From Oscillospiraceae bacterium (GTDB lineage: Bacteria > Bacillota > Clostridia > Oscillospirales > Oscillospiraceae): 64,000 nucleotides of DNA. A model generated the notes under the pieces. That model did no database searches and was not told the origin of the DNA. It saw nothing but the letters and a program-made list of their open reading frames with translations. Location: NCBI GenBank assembly GCA_015067785.1, contig SVLR01000003.1:1-64000 (forward strand), given 5' to 3'. Position 1 is the first letter of the stretch; every line of letters begins with the position of its first letter. Shown here one piece after another: positions 26,316-34,378 of the stretch. The position numbers were made by a program, and so were the translations under genes.

Positions 26316-26550
26316 TATAATGAAAAGCGATGAACGGAAGAGTATGCCTGCGGAAGCGGTCAGAGAGCCCTATGCGGTGGAAATGGGCACGGGAAAGCGG
26401 CAGAACATGGTCCGGGAGCAAAAGTGTCGATAGGTAGGCATTTTTGGGTGCGCCCGTTAAAGCGCGAGATGAGGCGGCAAATGCCGCAAATCAAGGTGGT
26501 ACCGCGGTAAATTCTATCGCCCTTGGCTTTCCCAAGGGCGATTTTTCATT
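26316..26550 (+). promoter_or_regulatory. Methionyl T-box leader with terminator
   Basis: A T-box riboswitch. The 14-nt hallmark AAGGTGGTACCGCG lies at 26493-26506. The terminator is an 11-bp stem ATCGCCCTTGG (26516-26526 with 26532-26542) followed by ATTTTT. Stem I elements upstream include GATGAACGGAAGAGTA and CAGAGAGCC. The likely specifier is ATG at 26407-26409 (context GAACATGGTCC), matching tRNA-Met and the downstream metG. Uncharged tRNA-Met would stabilise the antiterminator and raise expression. Confidence 0.92.
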
Positions 26551-26569
26551 TTTAGAGGAGGAAGATACA

Positions 26570-28531
26570 ATGCAAGAAAAGAAACCCTATTATATTTCCA
26601 CAGCCATCGCATACACCTCTGCAAAGCCCCACATCGGCAATACTTACGAGATCGTGCTTGCCGATGCCATTGCCCGTTATAAGCGGCAGGCAGGCTACGA
26701 TGTGTATTTTCAGACTGGCACCGACGAGCACGGTCAGAAAATTCAGGAAAAGGCAGAGGCGGCAGGCGTGACTCCGCAGGAATATGTGGATAACGTGGCC
26801 GGCCAGATCAAGGACATTTGGGATCTGATGAACACCACCTACGACCGTTTTGTCCGCACCACAGACCCGGAGCATAAGAAGAAGGTCCAGCGTATCTTCG
26901 AGAAGATGTACGAAAAGGGCGATATTTATAAAGGTAAGTATGTAGGTAAGTACTGCACGCCCTGCGAATCCTTCTGGACAGAGAGCCAGCTGGTTGACGG
27001 TAAGTGCCCTGACTGCGGCCGGGAATGTGTGGATGCCGAGGAAGAGGCCTATTTCTTCAAAATGAGTAAGTATGCCGACCAGCTGATGCAGTATATTGAG
27101 GCACATCCCGACTTTATCCAGCCGGAGAGCCGGAAAAACGAGATGATCAACAATTTCTTAAAGCCCGGGCTGCAGGATCTGTGCGTATCCCGCAGCAGCT
27201 TTACCTGGGGCGTGCCCCTGACCTTTGCCCCGGGACATGTGAGCTATGTGTGGCTGGATGCGCTGAGCAACTATATCACCTTCTGCGGCTATGACCCCGA
27301 CGGCAATCACGATGAGCACTATAAGAAGTTCTGGCCTGCAGATCTGCACCTGATCGGCAAGGACATCGTCCGTTTCCACACCATTTACTGGCCTATCTTC
27401 CTCATGAGTATGGGCGAGGAGCTTCCCAAGCAGGTGTTCGGTCATCCTTGGCTGCTGGTCAAGGGCGATAAGATGAGTAAGTCACTGGGCAATGTGATCT
27501 ATGCCGACGATCTTGTAGAGCTGTTCGGTGTGGATGCAGTCCGCTATTTCGTGCTGCACGAAATGCCCTTTGCTGCTGATGGCATTATGACCTATGAGCT
27601 GATTATCGAGCGAATCAACTCCGAGCTGGCAAATATCCTCGGCAATTTGGTCAACCGTACAATCGCTATGAACAATAAGTACTTTGACGGCATCGTGCAG
27701 GCACCCACTGCCTCCGATGCGCTGGATGAGGAGCTGAAAGCCGTTGCACTGGGTATGCCCGGCAAGGTAGCGCAGAAGATGGACGAATTAAAGGTGGCAG
27801 ATGCCATCGATGAGATCTTCGTGCTGCTGCGCCGCGCCAATAAGTATATCGACGAGACTGCCCCATGGGCACTGGCTAAGAGCGAGGAGAATAAGGCACG
27901 CCTCGGTACTGTGCTGTATAACCTGCTGGAATCCATCCGCTTTGCGGCAGTTTCCTTGGAGCCCTATCTGCCTGATACCTCCAAGAAGATCCTTACGCAG
28001 ATCAAGTGCGAAAACGGCGGTCTTGAGAGTCTGCAGTCCTTTGGCACTCTGACACCCGGCACCAAGCTGGATGCCCCGGAGATCCTCTTTGCACGACTGG
28101 ATATGGAGAAGAAAATGGCGGAAATCGATGCTTTTAATGCCGAAAAGGCAAAGGCAAAGCTGCCTCCCTTGGAAATTGAGCCCTACAGCGAAGAAACGGT
28201 GGACTTTGACACCTTCTGTAAATCCGATATGCGGGCTGTGAAAGTAAAAGACTGCCAGCCGGTAAAGAAGTCCGATAAGCTTTTGCAGTTTACCTTGGAT
28301 GACGGCACAGGCGTTGACCGTCAAATTCTCTCCGGCATTGCCAAATTCTATAAGCCGGAGGAGCTGATCGGCAAGACCTTGGTGGCAATTACCAACCTGC
28401 CGCCCCGGAAGATGATGGGTCGGGAATCCTGCGGTATGCTGATCTCCGCAGTTCACACTGAAAAGGGTGAGGAAAAGCTGAATCTTCTGATGGTAGACGA
28501 CGCTATCCCCGCCGGCGCAAAGCTTTGCTAA
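26570..28531 (+). CDS. metG: Methionyl-tRNA synthetase
   Basis: A 653-residue class I synthetase with fused C-terminal tRNA-binding domain. The HIGH motif is HIGN (21-24), KMSKS is present in KGDKMSKSLGN near residue 300, and the zinc knuckle is CTPCESFW...CPDCGREC. The C-terminal OB-fold (about 545-653; VKVKDCQPVKKSDKLLQFTL, NLPPRKMMGRESCGML) is the dimerising tRNA-binding module. The start at 26570 follows GAGGAGG; upstream codons in frame belong to the T-box leader. Confidence 0.98.
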   Translation: MQEKKPYYISTAIAYTSAKPHIGNTYEIVLADAIARYKRQAGYDVYFQTGTDEHGQKIQEKAEAAGVTPQEYVDNVAGQIKDIWDLMNTTYDRFVRTTDPEHKKKVQRIFEKMYEKGDIYKGKYVGKYCTPCESFWTESQLVDGKCPDCGRECVDAEEEAYFFKMSKYADQLMQYIEAHPDFIQPESRKNEMINNFLKPGLQDLCVSRSSFTWGVPLTFAPGHVSYVWLDALSNYITFCGYDPDGNHDEHYKKFWPADLHLIGKDIVRFHTIYWPIFLMSMGEELPKQVFGHPWLLVKGDKMSKSLGNVIYADDLVELFGVDAVRYFVLHEMPFAADGIMTYELIIERINSELANILGNLVNRTIAMNNKYFDGIVQAPTASDALDEELKAVALGMPGKVAQKMDELKVADAIDEIFVLLRRANKYIDETAPWALAKSEENKARLGTVLYNLLESIRFAAVSLEPYLPDTSKKILTQIKCENGGLESLQSFGTLTPGTKLDAPEILFARLDMEKKMAEIDAFNAEKAKAKLPPLEIEPYSEETVDFDTFCKSDMRAVKVKDCQPVKKSDKLLQFTLDDGTGVDRQILSGIAKFYKPEELIGKTLVAITNLPPRKMMGRESCGMLISAVHTEKGEEKLNLLMVDDAIPAGAKLC

Positions 28532-28542
28532 GAAACGCATAA

Positions 28543-28710
28543 AGCCTCCCCTGTGTAAGGGGAGGTGGGCCGCGAACAGCGGCTCGGAGGGGTTGTGCGG
28601 GAGAAAAAACAAATCTGCAGTGATTTGTTGGCACAATTACAATGCACTCTATCCCCTCAGTCAAAAATTAAAAATTTTTGCCAGCTCCCCTTGGGCACAA
28701 GGGGAGCCTT
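28543..28710. repeat. Intergenic palindromic repeat, copy R3
   Basis: About 168 bp with outer arms GCCTCCCCTGTGTAAGGGGAGG and CTCCCCTTGGGCACAAGGGGAG and inner hairpins, including GGCCGCGAACAGCGGCTCGG and AAAAATTAAAAATTTTT. Same outer-arm plan as R1 but with an extra internal segment (about 28590-28650). Confidence 0.75.
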
Positions 28711-28722
28711 TTGACACTCTGT

Positions 28723-28755
28723 AATGGACGGAACACGATCGTTCCGTCCATTTTT
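28723..28755 (+). terminator. Rho-independent terminator
   Basis: AATGGACGGAAC paired with GTTCCGTCCATT (12 bp, 6-nt loop) followed by TTT, between repeat R3 and the lipoprotein promoter. It probably ends metG transcription. Confidence 0.8.
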
Positions 28756-28770
28756 GTGCATTATTCTACA

Positions 28771-28799
28771 TTGCAATATGAAAATAGAGGGATTATAAT
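28771..28799 (+). promoter_or_regulatory. Promoter of the OB-repeat lipoprotein
   Basis: TTGCAA (28771-28776), 17-bp spacer, TATAAT (28794-28799). Confidence 0.6.
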
Positions 28800-28840
28800 C
28801 TAAATAGAACCCAAAAATAAATAAAAGGAAGGTTGCCACT

Positions 28841-31273
28841 ATGAAAAAACGCATTGCCCTCGTTTTGTGTCTTGCGATGATTGCCGGAATGTTTGCCGGC
28901 TGTGACATCAGCATCGACAGCATCCTCTCTATGCTCCCCGGCTTTACTACCCCCACAGAGCCCACAAACCCTGTGGAGCCGCCTGAGCCCACAGTAGCAC
29001 CCACCGAGCCCGCCGACCCCTGGGCGGACTACGAGTGCATCACCATCGAAGAAGCACTTGCCCTGTGTGAGCAGTTTGTGGAATCTCCTTCCGCAGAGCG
29101 CTACTACATCCGCGCTACCATTAAGTCTATCGACAATGCTACCTACGGCCAGATGACCATCGAAGATGCCACCGGCTCTATGATGGTTTACGGCAGCGCC
29201 AATGCGGACGGCACTGTGCGTTACGATGCAATGACCGAAAAGCCTGATGCCGGCGACGAGGTGCTGCTCTACGGCACTCTGCAGAACTATAAGGGCAACA
29301 CCAAGGAGGTCCAGAGCGGCTGGATCATCGATTTTGTTTCTAAGGATCTGCCCGCGCCCGAGCTGCCTGAATTTGATACCACTTTAACCATTGCTGAGCT
29401 GCTGGCTCTGCCTGTGGCGGACGGTCAAGTCACCGAAGGCCGCTACTTTGTCCGCGGTACTGTCCAGTCTGTCACCAACGCCCAGTACGGCGCTATGCTC
29501 ATTACCGACGGTAAGGACACCATCAGTGTTTACGGTTCCTACAGCAAGGACGGTGCTACCGGCTATGCGGCTATGACGGAGAAGCCTGTCAAGGGCGACG
29601 AAGTCCTGCTGTATGCCACCGTGAAGAATTTCAAGGGCACGATTGAGCTCAACAGCGCATGGATCCAGGAATTCACCACCCCTGTATTTGACGAATCTGC
29701 CTATACCGCCATGTCCGTTGAGGAAGCCCGCAAGACTGCGGAAGGTACCAAGGTCAAGGTTACCGGCGTGGTTGCACGGATCACCTATGCCAACGGTATG
29801 ATCCCCAGCGGCGTGATCCTTGTGGATAACACCGGCTCCATCTATGTTTACGACGGCGATCTGGCTGCCCGCTGCGCCATCGGCAATACCATTACCCTGT
29901 GTGCTTCCAAGACCTACTGGATTTTGGAGACTGAGCAGACTAATGCCAATAAGTTCGGCTACAAGGGCTGCAATCAGCTGGAAAATGCCATGCTTATGAG
30001 CAATGACGAAGGCAACGCTGATTTCGACAAGAGCTGGATCCAGTCCACCACCGTTCAGAGCATTATGAACACCCCTGTCACCGAGGATATTACCACCAAG
30101 ATCTTTAAGGTTACCGCGCAGGTCAAGAAGGTTGACGGCAATGGCTTCGTCAACTACTACATAAACGATCTGGACGGCAAGACCGGCAGCTATACCTATA
30201 CCCAGTGCAGCGGCAGCGATTTTGCCTGGCTGGATGCTTTTGACGGCAAGATCTGCACCGTTTACTTAACTGCTCTGAATGCAAAATCCTCCGCTTCCGG
30301 CTGCATTTGGCGCTTCCTGCCCGTAGCCGTTGTGGATGAGGGCTTCGATGTAAGCTCCGTGAACTTTGCGGAAAATGCTGTAAAGTTCTACGGTATTCCC
30401 CAGTTCCTGACTAAGTACACCGGCAACCCTGCAATGGAGCTGCTGACTTCTTGCGACAACGAGCTGCTGGGCTATAACGGCATCGCTCTGAGCTATACCT
30501 CCAGCGATCCTTCTGTTATTTCCGTTGACGGAAATGTTATGAACTGCCTTGATAGCGGTACTGTTAAGATCACCGTCACCGCTACCTATAACGATGTGAC
30601 TTACTCCGAGGATGTGACCGTTGAGGTAAAAATGGGTCAGGCAGATGTGGAGTATAGCACGGTTGACGATGCCATCAAGACCGAGCTTAACGAAAAAGTC
30701 ACCGTTAAGGGCATCGTTGGTCCTTCTCTGGTCAATCAGGACGGCTTCTACCTGATCGACGACACCGGCATCATCGCTGTCCTGACCGACAAGGCAACGC
30801 TGGAAACCTTGGAGATCGGCTACGAGGTGGTGTTGGAAGGCAACCGCTACTATAAGGCAAAGAGCGGTACACTTGGCAACACTTGCATCTCCGATGCCAA
30901 GGTGGTCGTAAATAACTACGGCTCTCACGAGTATTCCACTGCCAGCTTTGACGGCACTCTGACGCTGGCTGAGTTTGCGGCATTGGATGTAAATACCGAT
31001 TATACCACCAGTGTCTATACCGTGACTGCTACGATCGAGCTTGTGGAAACTTCCTTCTATACAAACCTGAAGATCGTAGACGGCAGTACTTCCATTAACC
31101 TCTATTGCTCCGGCGCCGGTCAGTACAAGTGGCTGTGGGATTATGACGGACAGACCATTACGATGGAGATCGCTCCCTGTAACTGGAGCAGTAAGAGCAC
31201 ATATCCCGGCTGTGTACTGTCTGTTATCAACGCCGATGGCACAAAGACAGTCAATTCCCTGAACTTCAACTAA
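28841..31273 (+). CDS. Large lipoprotein of OB-fold-like repeats with a Big2 domain
   Basis: An 810-residue surface lipoprotein. The signal peptide ends in the lipobox FAGC (cysteine 21), followed by a Thr/Pro/Glu-rich linker (about 33-60). Several OB-fold-like units then recur, each with the pattern V.G.V..I....YG...I.D..G.I.VYG: about 85-150, 195-265, 300-360, 405-490, 615-680 and 715-800. A bacterial Ig-like Big2 domain (SYTSSDPSVISVDGNVMNC) sits near 545-600. Bacterial secreted proteins with such OB repeats may bind nucleic acid or oligosaccharide; no nuclease or hydrolase motif is visible. Codon use is highly biased, suggesting strong expression. Function unknown. Confidence 0.8.
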   Translation: MKKRIALVLCLAMIAGMFAGCDISIDSILSMLPGFTTPTEPTNPVEPPEPTVAPTEPADPWADYECITIEEALALCEQFVESPSAERYYIRATIKSIDNATYGQMTIEDATGSMMVYGSANADGTVRYDAMTEKPDAGDEVLLYGTLQNYKGNTKEVQSGWIIDFVSKDLPAPELPEFDTTLTIAELLALPVADGQVTEGRYFVRGTVQSVTNAQYGAMLITDGKDTISVYGSYSKDGATGYAAMTEKPVKGDEVLLYATVKNFKGTIELNSAWIQEFTTPVFDESAYTAMSVEEARKTAEGTKVKVTGVVARITYANGMIPSGVILVDNTGSIYVYDGDLAARCAIGNTITLCASKTYWILETEQTNANKFGYKGCNQLENAMLMSNDEGNADFDKSWIQSTTVQSIMNTPVTEDITTKIFKVTAQVKKVDGNGFVNYYINDLDGKTGSYTYTQCSGSDFAWLDAFDGKICTVYLTALNAKSSASGCIWRFLPVAVVDEGFDVSSVNFAENAVKFYGIPQFLTKYTGNPAMELLTSCDNELLGYNGIALSYTSSDPSVISVDGNVMNCLDSGTVKITVTATYNDVTYSEDVTVEVKMGQADVEYSTVDDAIKTELNEKVTVKGIVGPSLVNQDGFYLIDDTGIIAVLTDKATLETLEIGYEVVLEGNRYYKAKSGTLGNTCISDAKVVVNNYGSHEYSTASFDGTLTLAEFAALDVNTDYTTSVYTVTATIELVETSFYTNLKIVDGSTSINLYCSGAGQYKWLWDYDGQTITMEIAPCNWSSKSTYPGCVLSVINADGTKTVNSLNFN

Positions 31274-31286
31274 AATAACCCATAAA

Positions 31287-31322
31287 ATAACCGCCCGAAA
31301 AGGTACTTTTTCGGGCGGTTAT
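31287..31322. terminator. Bidirectional terminator
   Basis: A 15-bp stem ATAACCGCCCGAAAA (31287-31301 with 31308-31322) between the converging lipoprotein and AraC genes. Confidence 0.9.
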
Positions 31323-31329
31323 CCTATGT

Positions 31330-32556
31330 TTATTGTACCGATTGACGGAATTCTCTGGGGGTCATACCGGTCTCTTTTTTGAAGAGCTTGGAGAAATAGT
31401 GGACATCCCCAAGACCGCAATGCTGAGCAACGGTCTGGATCTGCAGGCGGGTGTTCTCCAAAAGATGCTTTGCATAATTGATCCGCTGGCGAATAATATA
31501 TGCGGTGACGGTGATGCCGGTCTCTTTCTTAAAGAGAGAGGACAGGTAGCTGCTGTTGATGTTCAGCTCGTCTGCTAAGTATCGCAGGCTCAGCGGGGCA
31601 GCGAGATCAGCATCTACGCAGATCATCGCCTTTTGGACGGCGGGGGAATAGCTCTTGGCGGAGTGGTTTTTCACCAGACGGCAATAGGACCGGGCCATAC
31701 TGCCGATCATAGAGGGACAGGCGGCGGGGGAGTTCATCTGCTCAATCTTGGAAGCAAAGTCCGAGGAGACGCTGTCCAGGTAAACGGGATGGACACCGCC
31801 CTGCTCTGCGGCCTTGCGGAACAGAGTATTGGTGATGATGCAGTAATTTTTTAAGGTCCGCAGATGGTCGGGAAGCCGTTTATCGAAGACAGCGGCAGTG
31901 ATCCTGCCCAAATGGGTGTCCACCTTCTTGAGATTGCCGGTGCGTATGGCATCCATCATGGCATTTTCGCCGGCATACCGCTTTTCAATCATATCAACAT
32001 TCCATTGGGTGCCGGCATCCTCAGAGGAGAGGATCTTCTGCCGGAAAGCGGTGAAATCCGAGAGGGTATCCCGGTTGAAAGTAGCGTAGGTAAAGCCACC
32101 CGCACCCCAAAGCCGCTCGTAGAAAATGGTTAAAAGAAGCTGCAGCTGTCCTTCCGGATCGATGACCGGCAGGGAGGCGTAGTACTTCTGCAGGAATTTT
32201 TGCTGGGCAGGGGGGATGTCCAGAGATTCCGTCAGCTCCAGAATGGTCTGCTCAGAGGTTTCCTTTTCGAGATACGGACCGAAGACAAGCAAGGTTTCCG
32301 ACGAAGTATCCGGCAAGAGCAGATATGTGTACTTCATAAACAGCCGGTCGGTGATGGAGTAGACGGTCTCCGGCTGCAGGTCCGGTAAATACTCCCGCAG
32401 CGCAGTAGAAAGGTCTTCTAAGTCCGTAAGACCGGGGACATATAGCTGAGATGTGAGAAATTGAGACATTGGACCGTTGGGGTCCACGGTCATCACACTG
32501 CTGCCGGTACGACGGAAAAGCTCGGCAATTAGCTGAAGCTCTGCACGATATTCCAT
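31330..32556 (-). CDS. AraC-family transcriptional regulator
   Basis: A 408-residue regulator whose last 100 residues carry the two AraC helix-turn-helix motifs (LSLRYLADELNINSSYLSSLFKKE and VAQHCGLGDVHYFSKLFKKETGMTPREFR). The N-terminal 300 residues are an uncharacterised, mainly helical sensor region without a cupin or receiver signature. AGGAGG precedes ATG. It is divergent from the GPH symporter and GH2 genes, so it probably activates them in response to a glycoside or its product. Confidence 0.88.
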   Translation of the reverse strand: MEYRAELQLIAELFRRTGSSVMTVDPNGPMSQFLTSQLYVPGLTDLEDLSTALREYLPDLQPETVYSITDRLFMKYTYLLLPDTSSETLLVFGPYLEKETSEQTILELTESLDIPPAQQKFLQKYYASLPVIDPEGQLQLLLTIFYERLWGAGGFTYATFNRDTLSDFTAFRQKILSSEDAGTQWNVDMIEKRYAGENAMMDAIRTGNLKKVDTHLGRITAAVFDKRLPDHLRTLKNYCIITNTLFRKAAEQGGVHPVYLDSVSSDFASKIEQMNSPAACPSMIGSMARSYCRLVKNHSAKSYSPAVQKAMICVDADLAAPLSLRYLADELNINSSYLSSLFKKETGITVTAYIIRQRINYAKHLLENTRLQIQTVAQHCGLGDVHYFSKLFKKETGMTPREFRQSVQ

Positions 32557-32689
32557 AATATACCTCCTGAATTGACGAAACAGTCAAAAAAATTATATTC
32601 CGTAAGCATATTATAGTGCATATTTATCAAGCTGTCCAGCTTTTTTGTGTGGAAAAAACAAAAAATTTACAAAAAGAGCAAAAGATTAT

Positions 32690-32720
32690 CTCTTACGAAA
32701 GAGTACATATCCTGTATAAT
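32690..32720 (+). promoter_or_regulatory. Activator-dependent promoter of the symporter-GH2 operon
   Basis: A good -10 TATAAT (32715-32720) has no recognisable -35 at 17 bp (CTTACG). That position lies inside a small inverted repeat CTCTT-ACGA-AAGAG (32690-32703), a plausible AraC-type site. Weak -35 and overlapping palindrome fit positive control. Confidence 0.45.
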
Positions 32721-32763
32721 GAAAGTGCTGTTTTGCATAAAACATAAACAGGAGGAATAAAAA

Positions 32764-34305
32764 GTGGAAAAAAGAAAGTTTGGTATGCGGGATAAGCTCG
32801 CATACGCAGCCGGTGACCTTGGCTGTAATATGAGCTTTGCCCTGAAGGGTACAGTTCAAACCTTCTGGCTGGTTTATATGATGCTGGAGACCGGCCTGCT
32901 GTCGATTCTGTTGCTGCTGGTGCAGATTTGGGATGCGGTCAACGATCCCTTGATCGGCTCTATGATCGACAGAGACAGAAGAAAGTACAAAATGGGCAAG
33001 TTTAAGACCTACATCTTCGTGGGTGCCTGCGGTCTGCTTTTGGGCGGCGCCGCTGTGTTCCTGCCCTTCCCTAATGCGCCTGTGGTTCTGAAAGCGGTTC
33101 TGTTCGTTCTGGGTTATATCATTTGGGATGCGTTCTACACTGTGGCAAACGTCCCCTACGGCTCTATGCTTTCCTTGGTTTCAGAAGATAACGCAGAGCG
33201 CGCACAACTGTCTACCTGGCGTTCCGTTGGCTCTATGATCGGCAATATTCTGCCTATGACCATCCTGCCTATGCTGATCTGGCAGAAGGTTACCTATGAC
33301 GGAACCACCAATTTCTTAGATAAGATCGTTATCCCCGAAGGCTTTACACCTGAGCAGTTCCTGGTAAATCCTGAAACCGGTCTGCCTTATGAGATCGGCG
33401 ACAAGATCCTCAGCCCCGAGACTGGCAAGCAGGTAGAGATACTGTTGGGCGACCGTGTATTTTGGGCTGCCCTCATTATGGGCGTTTTGGGCTTCCTGGC
33501 ATTTATCTTTATGCTCAAAAATATTACCATCCGTGTGGACGAGAACACCGTCAAGACGAGTGAGGGCGGCGAGAAGCTCAATATCATCAGCTCCTTTGGC
33601 AAGTTTATGAAGAACCGTCCCGCTGTTGGCTGCACACTGGCCGCTATGGGTATGTTCCTGGGTATGAATGCTGCTTCCACAGCAAATACCATTATGTTTG
33701 CTACCTACTTTAATATGGCATCTATGTCCGGTCTTGTTCAGATGATCGGATTCCTGCCGATGTTCCTGTTTATGCCTTTTATTAAGAAGATCGTTGTTCG
33801 ATTCGGCAAAAAGGAAGCTTCTGTTTTCGGTACCATCGTTTCTCTGGTGGGTGGCCTGTTTATGCTGATTTTCCCCACTGTTAAAGACGTTACTCTTTCT
33901 TTGGTCCTTTATTTGCTCGGCTTGGTGATCTACGGCCTTGGTATGGGTGTGTACACCTGCGTAAGTTGGGCGATGATGGGCGATGCTATTGACTATAACG
34001 AGTGGAAATTTGGCACCCGTGAGGAAGGCACGGTTTACGCACTGCACTCCTTCTTCCGGAAGCTGGCACAGGGTGTTGGCCCCTCTCTCGTTCTGCTGAT
34101 TATGGGTGTACTGGGCTATGAGTCCAGCAAGGGCACCATCGGTCAGAGCCTTCAGACTTCTCACAATATGTGTTGGCTGGTGGCAGGCTTGTACCTGTTC
34201 AGCGCTGTAATGCAGTTCATCGGTCTGGCAGTTATCTATAACCTGGACAAGAAGACCACTGAGCAGATGAACACAGAGCTGTCTGCCCGCAAGGCTGCAA
34301 ACTAA
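32764..34305 (+). CDS. GPH-family sugar:cation symporter
   Basis: A 513-residue glycoside-pentoside-hexuronide symporter of the MelB/UidB fold with about 12 membrane helices. It begins KFGMRDKLAYAAGDLGCNMSF, has the DAVNDPLIGSMIDR motif after helix 2 and the cytoplasmic DAIDYNEWKFGTREEG motif typical of the family. A roughly 50-residue hydrophilic insertion (about 190-240) separates the two halves. The start is GTG after GGAGG. It would import the glycoside cleaved by the GH2 enzyme encoded next. Confidence 0.92.
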   Translation: MEKRKFGMRDKLAYAAGDLGCNMSFALKGTVQTFWLVYMMLETGLLSILLLLVQIWDAVNDPLIGSMIDRDRRKYKMGKFKTYIFVGACGLLLGGAAVFLPFPNAPVVLKAVLFVLGYIIWDAFYTVANVPYGSMLSLVSEDNAERAQLSTWRSVGSMIGNILPMTILPMLIWQKVTYDGTTNFLDKIVIPEGFTPEQFLVNPETGLPYEIGDKILSPETGKQVEILLGDRVFWAALIMGVLGFLAFIFMLKNITIRVDENTVKTSEGGEKLNIISSFGKFMKNRPAVGCTLAAMGMFLGMNAASTANTIMFATYFNMASMSGLVQMIGFLPMFLFMPFIKKIVVRFGKKEASVFGTIVSLVGGLFMLIFPTVKDVTLSLVLYLLGLVIYGLGMGVYTCVSWAMMGDAIDYNEWKFGTREEGTVYALHSFFRKLAQGVGPSLVLLIMGVLGYESSKGTIGQSLQTSHNMCWLVAGLYLFSAVMQFIGLAVIYNLDKKTTEQMNTELSARKAAN

Positions 34306-34315
34306 TCGGAAAACA

Positions 34316-34348
34316 CTGCCGCATCTGCATAGCGGGTGCGGCAGCTTT
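34316..34348 (+). other. Intercistronic hairpin
   Basis: CTGCCGCATC pairs with GGTGCGGCAG (10 bp, one G-U), followed only by CTTTA. It lies between the symporter and GH2 genes and may stabilise or partly attenuate the transcript; the T run is too weak for a firm terminator. Confidence 0.45.
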
Positions 34349-34378
34349 ACGGGAATTATTTATTTGGAGGAAACCAAA

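Noticed and set aside
26444..26569. N-terminal extension of metG
   Set aside because: These codons are T-box and terminator sequence; GAGGAGG before ATG at 26570 sets the start.
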